This document shows, in pieces, positions 56,674 to 64,000 of a stretch of 64,000 nt of DNA. This DNA is from Pseudokineococcus marinus (lineage in GTDB: Bacteria; Actinomycetota; Actinomycetes; Actinomycetales; Quadrisphaeraceae). The translations under genes and the position numbers were made by a program. Positions within the stretch are counted from its first letter, which is position 1, and every line of letters begins with the position of its first letter. The DNA lies in contig NZ_JBBHZZ010000003.1 of assembly GCF_037482405.1 (NCBI RefSeq), positions 62,001-126,000 of the forward strand, in the 5' to 3' direction. Under the pieces are notes generated by a model. That model saw only the letters and a list, made by a program, of their open reading frames with translations. It made no database searches and was not told the DNA's origin.

Positions 56674-57543
56674 GTGACGGGCGGCGAGGGGGCCGGCGTG
56701 GAGCACCACGGCACCGAGCGCGAGGGGTCGGGCGGGGGCGAGCCGCTGCGGGTGCTCGTCGTCCAGCACGAGGACGTGTGCCCGCCCGCGGTGCTCGGCG
56801 ACGCGCTGGTGGGGGAGGGCGCGGTCGTCGACGTCGTCCGCCCCGACCTCGGGCAGCCGCTGCCGTCCTCGCTGGGCCGGCGGGGCCCCGGCCGTCGCCA
56901 CGGCGGCCACGACGCGCTCGTCGTCCTGGGCGGCACCGCCGCGGCCGACGACGACGCGCGCTGGCCGTGGCTGCCCGCCGTGCGGGCCCTGCTCGCCGCC
57001 TGCGTCGCCGACGGCACGCCCGTGCTCGGCGTGTGCCTCGGCGCCCAGCTGCTGGCCCGGGCCACGGGCGGCCGCACCGGGCCGGCGCCGCGTGGTCCCG
57101 AGCACGGGGTCCTGCCGGTGCTGCCGGTGCCCGGCGTCGAGGACGACCTGCTGGTCGCGGTCGGCGGAGACGGCCCGTGGCGCGCCGTCCAGTCCCACGG
57201 CGACGCGGTGCTGGAGCTGCCGACGGGCGGCGAGCTGCTCGCCACGTCGGCCGGGTGCGACGTCCAGGTCTTCCGCGTCGGGCGAGCCCGCGGGGTGCAG
57301 TACCACCCGGAGGCCACCGGCGAGGTCGTCGCCGCCTGGTGCGACGACGACGAGGTCCGCCGCCAGCTCGCCGCCGGCGGGCTGACCGTCGAGGGCGTCG
57401 TCGGCGCGGTCGCCGACGCCGAGCCCGAGCTCGCCGAGGGCGCCCGCCGGCACGCGCGGGTCCTGCTGGCGCAGGCGGCGGCCGCCCGGGCCGAGCGCTC
57501 GCCCGGGGTGCTGTCGGGAGCGACGGCCGGGGCGCCGGCGTGA
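56674..57543 (+). CDS. class I glutamine amidotransferase-like protein
   Basis: 289 residues. Triad is Cys121 in GVCLGAQLLA with His211 and Glu213 in YHPEA; LVVLGGTAAADDDARWPWLPAVRALL is the usual preceding block. The C-terminal ~70 residues are helical and Ala-rich. Such stand-alone domains hydrolyse glutamine or gamma-glutamyl compounds. It is 10 bases after the synthetase and overlaps glnE by 4 bases, so it belongs to the nitrogen group; a gamma-glutamyl hydrolase role balancing the GlnA-like enzyme is inference. Confidence 0.87.
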   Translation: MTGGEGAGVEHHGTEREGSGGGEPLRVLVVQHEDVCPPAVLGDALVGEGAVVDVVRPDLGQPLPSSLGRRGPGRRHGGHDALVVLGGTAAADDDARWPWLPAVRALLAACVADGTPVLGVCLGAQLLARATGGRTGPAPRGPEHGVLPVLPVPGVEDDLLVAVGGDGPWRAVQSHGDAVLELPTGGELLATSAGCDVQVFRVGRARGVQYHPEATGEVVAAWCDDDEVRRQLAAGGLTVEGVVGAVADAEPELAEGARRHARVLLAQAAAARAERSPGVLSGATAGAPA

Positions 57544-60500
57544 GCGCCCCCACCGTCTCGACGGCCCTGCTCGCCCGTCGCGGCTTCACCGACCCCGGTG
57601 CGGCGCAGCGGGTCCTGGCGGAGCAGGCGACGGGGGCGGTCCTGCGGCGCTGGGGCGCCGTCGAGGGCGCAGCGCGACCGCCGTCGCGCGGCGGGGCGCG
57701 CCGTCCTCCCGCGCCGACGGCGTCGCTGCCCCCGCAGGAGGCGGCCGAGGAGCTCGTGCAGGTCCTCGGGGCGGCCCCCGACCCCGACGCGGCGCTGCGC
57801 GCCGTCGCCCGGCTGGCCGAGCACCCGGGCTCGCCGGCGCTGCGGCTGCTCTCGGTGCCCGGCCCGGGCCGCGACCGGCTCGTCGCCGTCCTCGGCGGCT
57901 CGTCGGCGCTGGCCGACGGGCTCGTGCGCCATCCCGGCGACGCGGAGGTCCTCGAGGAGGACGACGTCCCCGTGCCCGGCGAGGCGCTGCGCGCCGAGCT
58001 GCTGCGGTGGGTGGGCGCCGACCCGCAGGACCCGGCTCCGGTCGCGGCGCCGGAGGCCACGGGCGACGACCTGCGCCGCGCCTACCGGCGCCGCCTGCTG
58101 TCGCTCGCCGGGCGCGACCTGGCCGCCCGCACCCCGGAGCGCCGCGTGGGCGACGTCGGCCGCGAGCTCGCCGACCTCGCGGGCGCCGCCCTGGAGACGG
58201 CGCTCGCGCTCGCCCGCCGCGACGTGGGCGAGGAGCACCGCGCCGCTCGGCTCGCCGTCATCGGGATGGGCAAGTGCGGGGGGCGCGAGCTCAACTACGT
58301 CAGCGACGTGGACGTCGTCTACGCCGTCGAGCCGGGGGAGGGCGCCTCGGAGGAGCAGGCCGTCGCCGTCGGCACGAAGCTCGCGCGGCTGCTGGCCAAG
58401 CACTGCTCGGCGTACACGGCCGAGGGCGCCCTGTGGCCCGTGGACGCGAACCTGCGACCCGAGGGCGGCGCCGGCCCGCTCGTGCGGACGCCGGAGAGCC
58501 ACCGCGCGTACTACGAGCGGTGGGCCAGCACGTGGGAGTTCCAGGCGCTCCTCAAGGCGCGCCACGTCGCCGGCGACGCCGAGGTGGCGGCCACCTACCT
58601 CGCGGCGGTGCGTCCCTTCGTGTGGGAGGCCGCCCAGCGCCCCGGCTTCGTCACGGACACCCAGGCGATGCGCCGCCGCGTCGAGGACCACATCCCGGCC
58701 AAGGAGGCCCCCCGCCAGCTCAAGCTCGGCCCCGGCGGTCTGCGCGACGTCGAGTTCAGCGTCCAGATGCTGCAGCTGGTGCACGGGCGCGCCGAGCCGC
58801 GGCTGCGGAGCGCGACGACGCTCGACGCCCTCGAGGCGCTGGCGACGTACGGGTACGTGGGACGCGGCGACGCCGGCGCCCTCGACCGGGCCTACAGGTG
58901 GCTGCGGGTGCTCGAGCACCGGCTCCAGCTGTCGCGCCTCGTGCGCACGCACGTCCTGCCCACGGGCGAGGGCGACCTGCGCCGCCTCGCGCGGGCCGCC
59001 GGCCTCGACGGCGAGGCGGCGCTCGAGGAGCGCTGGCAGCAGACCCGCACGACCGTGCGACGCCTGCACGAGCGGCTCTTCTACCGGCCGCTGCTCGGCG
59101 CCGCCGCGCGGCTGTCGACCGAGGACGTGCGGCTGGGCCCCGAGGCGGCCCGCGAGCGGCTGCAGGCCCTCGGCTACCGCGACCCGGCGGGGGCGCTGCG
59201 CCACCTCGAGGCGCTGACGGCGGGCGTGACCCGGCGGGCGTCCATCCAGCGCCAGCTGCTGCCGGTGCTGCTGGGCTGGTTCGCCGACGGGGCCGACCCC
59301 GACTCCGGGCTCCTGTCGTTCCGGCGGCTGTCGGAGTCCCTCGGCGGGACGCACTGGTACCTGCAGATGCTGCGCGACGACGGCGTGGCCGCCGAGCGGC
59401 TCGCCAACCTCCTCACCGGCAGCCGGATGGCCGCCGACCTCCTGCTGCAGGCGCCCGAGGCGGCCCGGTGGCTCGAGGGCGAGTCCGAGCTGCGCCCGCG
59501 CCCGTACGAGCAGCTGCGCGCCGAGGTCGGCTCCGTGCTGGCGCGTCACCGCGACCCCGTCGACGCCGTCACCGCGGTGCGCGCCGTCCGGCGGCGCGAG
59601 ATGACCCGCACGGCCGTCGGCGACCTGTCCGGCGTCGTCACGCTCGACGAGGTGGGCGAGGCCCTGTCGGCCGCGACGCGCGTCGTCCTGCAGGGCGGGC
59701 TCGTGGCGGCCGTCCGCGCCGTGTCGGCGCGGCTGGGGGAGCCCCTCCCGGTGCGCATGGCCGTCGTCGGGATGGGCCGCCTCGGCGGGCGGGAGCTCAC
59801 CTACGCCAGTGACGCCGACGTCCTCTTCGTGCACGAGCCGCGCGACGGCGCCTCCGAGCAGCAGGCGCAGGAGGTCGCCGTCGCTGTGGCGGGGGAGGTG
59901 CAGCGCCTCCTGAAGTCCCTCGGCCCCGAGCCGGCGCTCGAGGTCGACGCCGCGCTGCGCCCCGAGGGCCGGAACGGCCCTCTGTCGCGCTCGCTGTCCT
60001 CCTACGCCGCCTACTACGCGCGCTGGTCGGACGTCTGGGAGGCCCAGGCGCTGCTGCGCGCCGAGGTCGTCGCCGGCGACGCCGAGCTCGGCGCGGCCTT
60101 CACCGCCCTCGTCGAGGGCGTGCGCTACCCCTCGGGCGGGCTCGACGACGCGCGGGTGCGCGAGGTGCGCCGCATCAAGGCGCGCGTGGAGTCCGAGCGG
60201 CTGCCCCGCGGCGTCGACCCGCGCCGGCACGTCAAGCTCGGCCCCGGGGGCATCTCGGACGTCGAGTGGACGGTCCAGCTGCTGCAGCTCCAGCACGCCC
60301 ACCGCGTGCCCGGGCTGCGGACGACGTCGACGCTCGGCGCCCTCGCGGCCGCCACCGCGGCCGACCTCGTCGCGGCCGAGGACACCGACGTCCTCGAGGA
60401 CGCCTGGCGCTGGGGCTCGCGCGTGCGCGCCGCGATCGCCCTGTGGACCGGGCGCCCCGGCGACGTCGTGCCCACCGACCTCGACGACCTCGAGGGCGTC

Positions 60501-60620
60501 GCGCGCCTCCTCGGGATGCCGACCGGCTCCGCCGGGGCGCTCGACGACGAGCACCGCCGCCGCACCCGCCGAGCGAGGGCCGTCGTCGAGCGGCTGCTGT
60601 TCGGGTGGCAGGACGACTGA
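57540..60620 (+). CDS. glnE: bifunctional glutamine synthetase adenylyltransferase/deadenylase
   Basis: 1026 residues with the duplicated layout of GlnE. The N-terminal deadenylase nucleotidyltransferase has GMGKCGGRELNYVSDVDVVY (about residue 242), the C-terminal adenylyltransferase GMGRLGGRELTYASDADVLF (about 744), each followed by a helical GlnD-PII-uridylyltransferase-like domain (KLGPGGLRDVEFSVQMLQL; KLGPGGISDVEWTVQLLQL). Controls glutamine synthetase by adding or removing AMP on a tyrosine. The adjacent GlnA-like enzyme lacks the target loop, so the true target glnA is presumably elsewhere. GTG overlap with the amidotransferase gene. Confidence 0.96.
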   Translation: MSAPTVSTALLARRGFTDPGAAQRVLAEQATGAVLRRWGAVEGAARPPSRGGARRPPAPTASLPPQEAAEELVQVLGAAPDPDAALRAVARLAEHPGSPALRLLSVPGPGRDRLVAVLGGSSALADGLVRHPGDAEVLEEDDVPVPGEALRAELLRWVGADPQDPAPVAAPEATGDDLRRAYRRRLLSLAGRDLAARTPERRVGDVGRELADLAGAALETALALARRDVGEEHRAARLAVIGMGKCGGRELNYVSDVDVVYAVEPGEGASEEQAVAVGTKLARLLAKHCSAYTAEGALWPVDANLRPEGGAGPLVRTPESHRAYYERWASTWEFQALLKARHVAGDAEVAATYLAAVRPFVWEAAQRPGFVTDTQAMRRRVEDHIPAKEAPRQLKLGPGGLRDVEFSVQMLQLVHGRAEPRLRSATTLDALEALATYGYVGRGDAGALDRAYRWLRVLEHRLQLSRLVRTHVLPTGEGDLRRLARAAGLDGEAALEERWQQTRTTVRRLHERLFYRPLLGAAARLSTEDVRLGPEAARERLQALGYRDPAGALRHLEALTAGVTRRASIQRQLLPVLLGWFADGADPDSGLLSFRRLSESLGGTHWYLQMLRDDGVAAERLANLLTGSRMAADLLLQAPEAARWLEGESELRPRPYEQLRAEVGSVLARHRDPVDAVTAVRAVRRREMTRTAVGDLSGVVTLDEVGEALSAATRVVLQGGLVAAVRAVSARLGEPLPVRMAVVGMGRLGGRELTYASDADVLFVHEPRDGASEQQAQEVAVAVAGEVQRLLKSLGPEPALEVDAALRPEGRNGPLSRSLSSYAAYYARWSDVWEAQALLRAEVVAGDAELGAAFTALVEGVRYPSGGLDDARVREVRRIKARVESERLPRGVDPRRHVKLGPGGISDVEWTVQLLQLQHAHRVPGLRTTSTLGALAAATAADLVAAEDTDVLEDAWRWGSRVRAAIALWTGRPGDVVPTDLDDLEGVARLLGMPTGSAGALDDEHRRRTRRARAVVERLLFGWQDD

Positions 60621-60660
60621 CGCTCTCGCCGTGGCGCGGGTGAGGTTTCCTCAGCGCTGG

Positions 60661-60698
60661 GGTGGCACCGAGGTGGCCAAGGCGGCCCTTGTGCCACC
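60661..60698. terminator. hairpin between convergent glnE and HNH genes
   Basis: GGTGGCAC (60661-60668) pairs with GTGCCACC (60691-60698); inside, AAGG and CCTT add four pairs. Lies in the 96-base convergent spacer. Confidence 0.5.
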
Positions 60699-60716
60699 GG
60701 AAGATCGGGCGCTGGC

Positions 60717-62171
60717 TCAGGCCGCGTGGCCGGGAGCGTGGCCGTCCTCCTCCTCGGACCTGGTGGCGCGCCGGCGCCACGCGTCGACGACGCGGTCGAC
60801 CCGTTCTCGCCAGGGCGGGGGCGGGACGTGGGGCTCGCCGCGGTCCGGCGGGTGCCAGACGACCTGGGTGCCGCGCAGCTCGCCGCGCCAGCCCTGGCGG
60901 TGGACCAGGCGGTGGTGGTGGCCGCAGAGGCAGGTGCCGTTGCGCTCGCTGGTCGACCCGCCGCGGGAGTACTCGGTGATGTGGTGGACGTGGCACCACT
61001 CGGCGGGGCGGGTGCAGGAGCCGAAGGTGCAGGTCTGGTCCCGGAGGCGGATGGCGGTGCGGATCGCCTCGGGCCACGCGTAGACGGACCGGCCGACGTC
61101 CAGCGGCTGTCCCTCCGCCGTCGTGAGGACGGGCACGAGCTGCGCGTCGCACGCGAGCAGGCCCGCCGTCTCGCCGGAGACGGGGTGGCCGCCGGGCAGG
61201 TGGCCGGGAGCGGCGCCGGGCGCCGCGGGATCGAGCAGGGTCGCCAGCGGCACGGTGACGAGCAGTCGCGGGCGCGAGGACGAGGACCCGGTGCGGCCGG
61301 CGAGGTGGGCGTCGGCGACGGTGAGCAGCGCGTCGGCCAGCCGTCGGGCGTGGGACCGGGTGTCGGGGGTGCCGTCAGAGGCGGGCCGCGGGGCGGAGAG
61401 CGGCTCGAGGGCGGCCATGAGGGTGGCGCCGCCGACCGGGTCGAGGACGCCGGACAGGAGCCAGGCGCCGTCGTCGGTCTGGGTGCAGCGGACCTGGCGC
61501 TGGCTCTCCTGGCGCGCCTCGGTGCGGGCGAGGTCGTCGTCGGCACCGGGGTCAAGACGGGCGGTCAGGTGGCGCCCCACGCGGGCGAGCTGGCGCGGGT
61601 CGAGGCGGCGGGCCTGCTCGACGAGGAAGGCCTGGGCGTCGGCACGGGTCGCGGGGTCGACGTCGGGGTGCAGCCGCAGCAGGGCGGTGCGGATGACGCC
61701 GGCGTGGTCGCCCGTCAGGTCGCCCTGCGCGAGGGCGGTGCGGGTGGGGGTGAGGTCGGTGTCGAGCGCGACGGCGAGGTCGACCCGGCGGCGGGCGTGC
61801 TCGGCGCGGGTGGTCGTGGCGCCGACGAGCCAGTCGGCGGTCGACGGCGCCCCGGCCGCGCGTCCGACGCGGCGCTCCTCGGCGGTGGACAGCAGCCGCA
61901 GGCGGACGGCGTCGAGACGGGACGCCTGGCGCTCGAGGTCGACCACCGCGGCGCGGACCTCGTCGTCGGTGCACCGCCAGGTCTCGGCGGTCAGCAGGGC
62001 GTCGAGGGCTGCGGTCAGGGCCGCGAGACCGTCGGCGACCGTGGCGACGTCCTGCTCGCCGTCGGCCTCGGCGTCAGGCTCGGGGGTCGGGCCGGGGGCG
62101 GAAGGGCTCACCGGTGAGGACGGAGCGGGCTGATCGCCAGTCCCGTCACGCCCGCCGTCCTCCACTGCCAC
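60717..62171 (-). CDS. DUF222/13E12-family HNH endonuclease-like protein
   Basis: 484 residues. DUF222 helical region from about 45 to 330 (VVDLERQASRLDAVRLRLL, RRRVDLAVAL, LTGDHAGVIRTALLRL) and a C-terminal HNH domain: CTFGSCTRPAEWCHVHHITEYSRGG, then CLCGHHHRLVHRQGW, with four Cys for zinc and the HH/H catalytic set. The family occurs in many copies in actinomycetes, sometimes called 13E12 repeat; activity and mobility are not established. GTG 62171 is set by a -10 box 7 bases upstream; GTG 62165 is an alternative. Downstream of the YrhK gene on the same strand, behind a strong hairpin. Confidence 0.9.
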   Translation of the reverse strand: MAVEDGGRDGTGDQPAPSSPVSPSAPGPTPEPDAEADGEQDVATVADGLAALTAALDALLTAETWRCTDDEVRAAVVDLERQASRLDAVRLRLLSTAEERRVGRAAGAPSTADWLVGATTTRAEHARRRVDLAVALDTDLTPTRTALAQGDLTGDHAGVIRTALLRLHPDVDPATRADAQAFLVEQARRLDPRQLARVGRHLTARLDPGADDDLARTEARQESQRQVRCTQTDDGAWLLSGVLDPVGGATLMAALEPLSAPRPASDGTPDTRSHARRLADALLTVADAHLAGRTGSSSSRPRLLVTVPLATLLDPAAPGAAPGHLPGGHPVSGETAGLLACDAQLVPVLTTAEGQPLDVGRSVYAWPEAIRTAIRLRDQTCTFGSCTRPAEWCHVHHITEYSRGGSTSERNGTCLCGHHHRLVHRQGWRGELRGTQVVWHPPDRGEPHVPPPPWRERVDRVVDAWRRRATRSEEEDGHAPGHAA

Positions 62172-62178
62172 AGGGACG

Positions 62179-62184
62179 ACGCTA
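62179..62184 (-). promoter_or_regulatory. -10 box of leaderless HNH gene
   Basis: TAGCGT on the minus strand, then CGTCCCT, then GTG 62171. Confidence 0.55.
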
Positions 62185-62295
62185 GGGGCGACCTCCGACA
62201 GTCGAGCCGCCGTCGCAGGCCTCTGACCTGCGACGATGCGTTGTCACTCGAACGTGTGTCTGACTGCCACTCGACCGAGCCGACCTCGTGTCGGT

Positions 62296-62344
62296 CGCGG
62301 ACGTCGAGGGCGTCGTCACGGCGCGCCGGCCCTCGACGTCCGCG
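62296..62344 (-). terminator. 16-bp perfect hairpin after the YrhK gene
   Basis: CGCGGACGTCGAGGGC (62296-62311) and GCCCTCGACGTCCGCG (62329-62344) with a 17-base loop, 76 bases after the YrhK stop on the minus strand. Isolates the HNH gene from the iron-related unit. Confidence 0.65.
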
Positions 62345-62419
62345 CTGGCGACGGCCCGACGGCGTGTGACCCCTCAGAGTCCGCGGCGGCCGTGCGCGCG
62401 CCGCCGTCGGCGTCCCCGG

Positions 62420-62701
62420 TCAGTACTCGCCGCCGCTGTCCAGCCCGGAGCCGTGGCGACGCTGCAGGTGGATCTTCCGCGAGAGGCGGATGGCGGGGCG
62501 GGCGAGGAACTGGAGGCTGCCGACGAGGAAGAACCAGGTGCCCGCGGTGCTCGTCGACTCCCAGAAGAAGAGGACGCTGCCGATGACGAACCACAGCGCC
62601 ACGAGCACGTCGTTGGTGATGCTGAGGACCTCGTAGCGCTGGCGCAGGACGAGCTCGTCGTCGCCGATGCGCACGCGCAGGTCCTCGCCGGAGCCGGGCA
62701 C
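62420..62701 (-). CDS. YrhK-domain small membrane protein
   Basis: 93 residues. LRQRYEVLSITNDVLVALWFVIGSVLFFWESTSTAGTWFFLVGSLQFLARPAIRL is the YrhK domain with two membrane helices joined by a short outside loop; a short charged tail follows. I chose GTG 62701 because AGGAGG lies 5 bases upstream; the frame is open to ATG 62743, which has no such site. About 100 bases after the siderophore-interacting protein gene on the same strand and probably co-transcribed. Function unknown. Confidence 0.75.
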   Translation of the reverse strand: MPGSGEDLRVRIGDDELVLRQRYEVLSITNDVLVALWFVIGSVLFFWESTSTAGTWFFLVGSLQFLARPAIRLSRKIHLQRRHGSGLDSGGEY

Positions 62702-62802
62702 GGCTGCCTCCTGTCGTCGGTCGGGGGTGGGGCAGCCGTCCATGCTGCTGCCGACGGCCCCCGCCGGCCAGCCGCGACCCCGGCGGCGGTCGCGCGCCCG
62801 CC

Positions 62803-63735
62803 TCAGCCCGGGAGCGGCGTCGTCGGCCGCAGCCGCCGGACGCCGGGGGCGTTCTTCGACGCGCCGACCTTCCAGTAGCCCTTGGCGTGCACGCGCTGGG
62901 GGTCGACGCGCCGCACCTCCGACAGGTGGCGCTGCAGGCGCCGCACCGCGCCGGACTCGGCGGCCAGCAGGACCTGCACCTGCTCGCCGTCGCCCGCGGG
63001 CCAGTCCAGGCCGGTCACGGCGGCCTCGAGGGGCTGCCCGGAGACGGCGACGTCGGGCCCGCGGTGCACCCAGCGCCACTCCACGTCGGCGGCCGTGGCC
63101 ACCTCCTGCTCCTCGGCGGCGTCCGCGACCTCGACGACGGCGACCGCCCGCGCCCCCGCGGGCAGCGCCTCGACGACGGCGGCGACGGCGGGCAGCCCCG
63201 TCGCGTCGGCGAGGAGGAGGTGCACGTCCGTCGTGGGCAGCGCCCGGTAGCCCGACGACGGCCCGGAGGCGCCGACGGTGTCGCCCGGCCGCGCGGCCTG
63301 CGCCCACCCCGAGGCGAGCCCGCCCTCGTGGAGGACGACGTCGACGTCGACCTCGCCGGCCGCGGGGTCCCCGGCACGAGCACCTTCACCGGCGCGGGCG
63401 CGCCGCACCGTGTACGAGCGCCGCGCGCAGACGGCGAGCTCGTCCAGGCCCGGGGAGCCCGCGCCCGGCTCGGGGAAGGCCATCTTGACCTTCGCGCCCG
63501 GTGCGGCGTCGGTGAACACCGCCGGGTCCGCCCCGCCGAGGACGACGCGCAGCATCTGCGGCGTCACGGTCTCCGTCCGGACGACGTGCAGCAGGTGCAG
63601 GCCGTGCGCGGGCACGTGGCGCGGCCCCGGACCCGCTGGCGGAGAGGTGGTCGTCCCGACCGAGGACGCGCTCGAGGGCTGGGCGCCGGCGGGCGGCACG
63701 TCGTCGGGGGAGGGCGCGGCGGTGCGGTCGGACAC
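62803..63735 (-). CDS. siderophore-interacting protein (flavin reductase)
   Basis: 310 residues of the SIP/ViuB family, FAD-dependent ferric-siderophore reductases. FAD-binding domain with RRSYTVRRA (RxYT motif) and an NAD(P)H-binding domain with LLLADATGLPAVAAVVEALPAG, then LLAAESGAVRRLQRHLSEV and the ending HAKGYWKVGASKN typical of the family. Releases iron in the cytoplasm by reduction. GTG 63735 is set by a -10 box 7 bases upstream, with an 18-base palindrome in the -35 zone. N-terminal ~45 residues are Ser/Pro-rich. Confidence 0.93.
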   Translation of the reverse strand: MSDRTAAPSPDDVPPAGAQPSSASSVGTTTSPPAGPGPRHVPAHGLHLLHVVRTETVTPQMLRVVLGGADPAVFTDAAPGAKVKMAFPEPGAGSPGLDELAVCARRSYTVRRARAGEGARAGDPAAGEVDVDVVLHEGGLASGWAQAARPGDTVGASGPSSGYRALPTTDVHLLLADATGLPAVAAVVEALPAGARAVAVVEVADAAEEQEVATAADVEWRWVHRGPDVAVSGQPLEAAVTGLDWPAGDGEQVQVLLAAESGAVRRLQRHLSEVRRVDPQRVHAKGYWKVGASKNAPGVRRLRPTTPLPG

Positions 63736-63742
63736 GGCGACG

Positions 63743-63748
63743 ACGCTA
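63743..63748 (-). promoter_or_regulatory. -10 box of leaderless siderophore-interacting protein gene
   Basis: TAGCGT on the minus strand, then CGTCGCC, then GTG 63735; same pattern as for the HNH gene. Confidence 0.6.
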
Positions 63749-63763
63749 CCGGCGCCGCCGACG

Positions 63764-63781
63764 TCCTCCTCCGGAGGAGGA
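63764..63781. promoter_or_regulatory. 18-base palindrome over the -35 region of the SIP gene
   Basis: TCCTCCTCCGGAGGAGGA is its own reverse complement and lies 16-33 bases upstream of the SIP -10 box. Candidate operator; also 19 bases after the stop of the gene to the right, so a terminator is possible. Confidence 0.45.
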
Positions 63782-63799
63782 GCCCGGACCTCGTCCGCC

Positions 63800-64000
63800 T
63801 CAGCCCGCCTGCCGCAGCGCCCGGATGCCGGCCTCGACGGCGGGCGGGTTGGGCCGCCGCGCCCGCAGGGCGGCGCGCAGGGACGGCAGCGCCCGGCGCA
63901 CGGCCGCGGGGTGGGAGCGCAGCGTCGTCACGAGGCTCCGCGCCACGGCCGGCCAGGGGCGGCGCATGACGGCGGTGAGCAGCGCGGCGCGGGCGATGCG
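63800..64000 (-). CDS. C-terminal end of an unidentified gene
   Basis: The minus-strand frame is open from the window edge to TGA at 63800-63802 and encodes 66 residues: an Ala/Arg/Leu-rich helical end with RPWPAVARSLVTTLRSHP and RPNPPAVEAGIRALRQAG. The composition and the RxNPxAVEAGxRAL-like ending resemble C-termini of family 2 glycosyltransferases, but this is weak. Only the end is present. Confidence 0.5.
   Translation of the reverse strand, partial: RIARAALLTAVMRRPWPAVARSLVTTLRSHPAAVRRALPSLRAALRARRPNPPAVEAGIRALRQAG

Noticed and set aside
55095..60554. A 1819-codon open frame on the minus strand opposite glnE and the amidotransferase
   Set aside because: It is the antisense of clearly conserved genes, has Arg/Ala/Gly/Pro-rich shadow composition with no motifs, and arises because GC-rich third positions remove stop codons.
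57540..60620. The two similar halves of glnE as a gene fusion novelty
   Set aside because: Duplicated nucleotidyltransferase halves are the normal structure of GlnE.
60717..62171. HNH gene as a mobile or homing element
   Set aside because: DUF222/13E12 proteins are ordinary chromosomal families in actinomycetes; no intron, intein or repeat borders were seen.

Overview
The window is chromosomal DNA from a very GC-rich Gram-positive actinomycete. Pointers to this are the dense GTG starts, 4-base GTGA overlaps between neighbours, a Val-Cys-Gly tRNA set, SsgA-like and SsE/SufE-type genes, and a block for phosphatidylinositol mannosides. An SsgA-like protein, a 13E12/DUF222 HNH protein and the extreme GC would fit the Kineosporiales (Kineococcus/Quadrisphaera type), but that placement is inference. 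No phage, plasmid, IS element or CRISPR array was seen. Three runs of N interrupt the sequence (7073-7212, 34146-34267, 52124-52223).

Layout. 0-7 kb: alpha/beta hydrolase; a minus-strand group sseA-sufE-pyrimidine reductase-SRPBCC; divergent zapE-type ATPase; a Tat-exported six-hairpin-type protein. 7-14 kb: minus-strand operon glgX-treY-treZ, which debranches glycogen and turns it into trehalose. 14-20 kb: YihY membrane protein, three tRNAs (Gly, Cys, Val), a pabB/pabC-like folate pair, an SsgA-like regulator, a PGPGW membrane protein, a second tRNA-Val and a MOSC protein. 20-28 kb: thrS-HIT phosphorylase-PI-phosphate synthase-acyltransferase-pimA-small membrane protein-pdxS, the same order of functions as M. 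tuberculosis Rv2614c-Rv2606c, except that the pdxT partner expected near pdxS is not in this window.

28-39.6 kb looks accessory: two paralogous exported proteins with identical C-terminal LRSNTG sorting signals, a class F-type sortase, a 30-base perfect palindrome, then a six-gene translationally coupled operon (COG4671-like glycosyltransferase, two GT4 glycosyltransferases, ABC exporter, two aminoglycoside-phosphotransferase-fold proteins). This is the best candidate for an undescribed surface system. 39.6-49.4 kb: a lipoprotein GH10 xylanase; a five-gene ABC transporter plus NarL-type two-component operon in which one permease carries a 1-base deletion; an OmpR-type two-component operon led by an Asp-rich repeat secreted protein. 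49.4-64 kb: panB-nadE, ppk2, an MFS exporter, the glutamine synthetase/adenylyltransferase group (glnA-type, class I amidotransferase, glnE), a DUF222 HNH protein, a YrhK protein, a siderophore-interacting protein and the tail of one more gene.

Two features recur across the window. Many genes have a TANNNT -10 box only 6-9 bases before the start codon, which predicts leaderless transcripts. Intergenic regions repeatedly hold very strong GC hairpins and 15-17 bp tandem repeats, and two of the three assembly gaps coincide with perfect palindromes and look artefactual.
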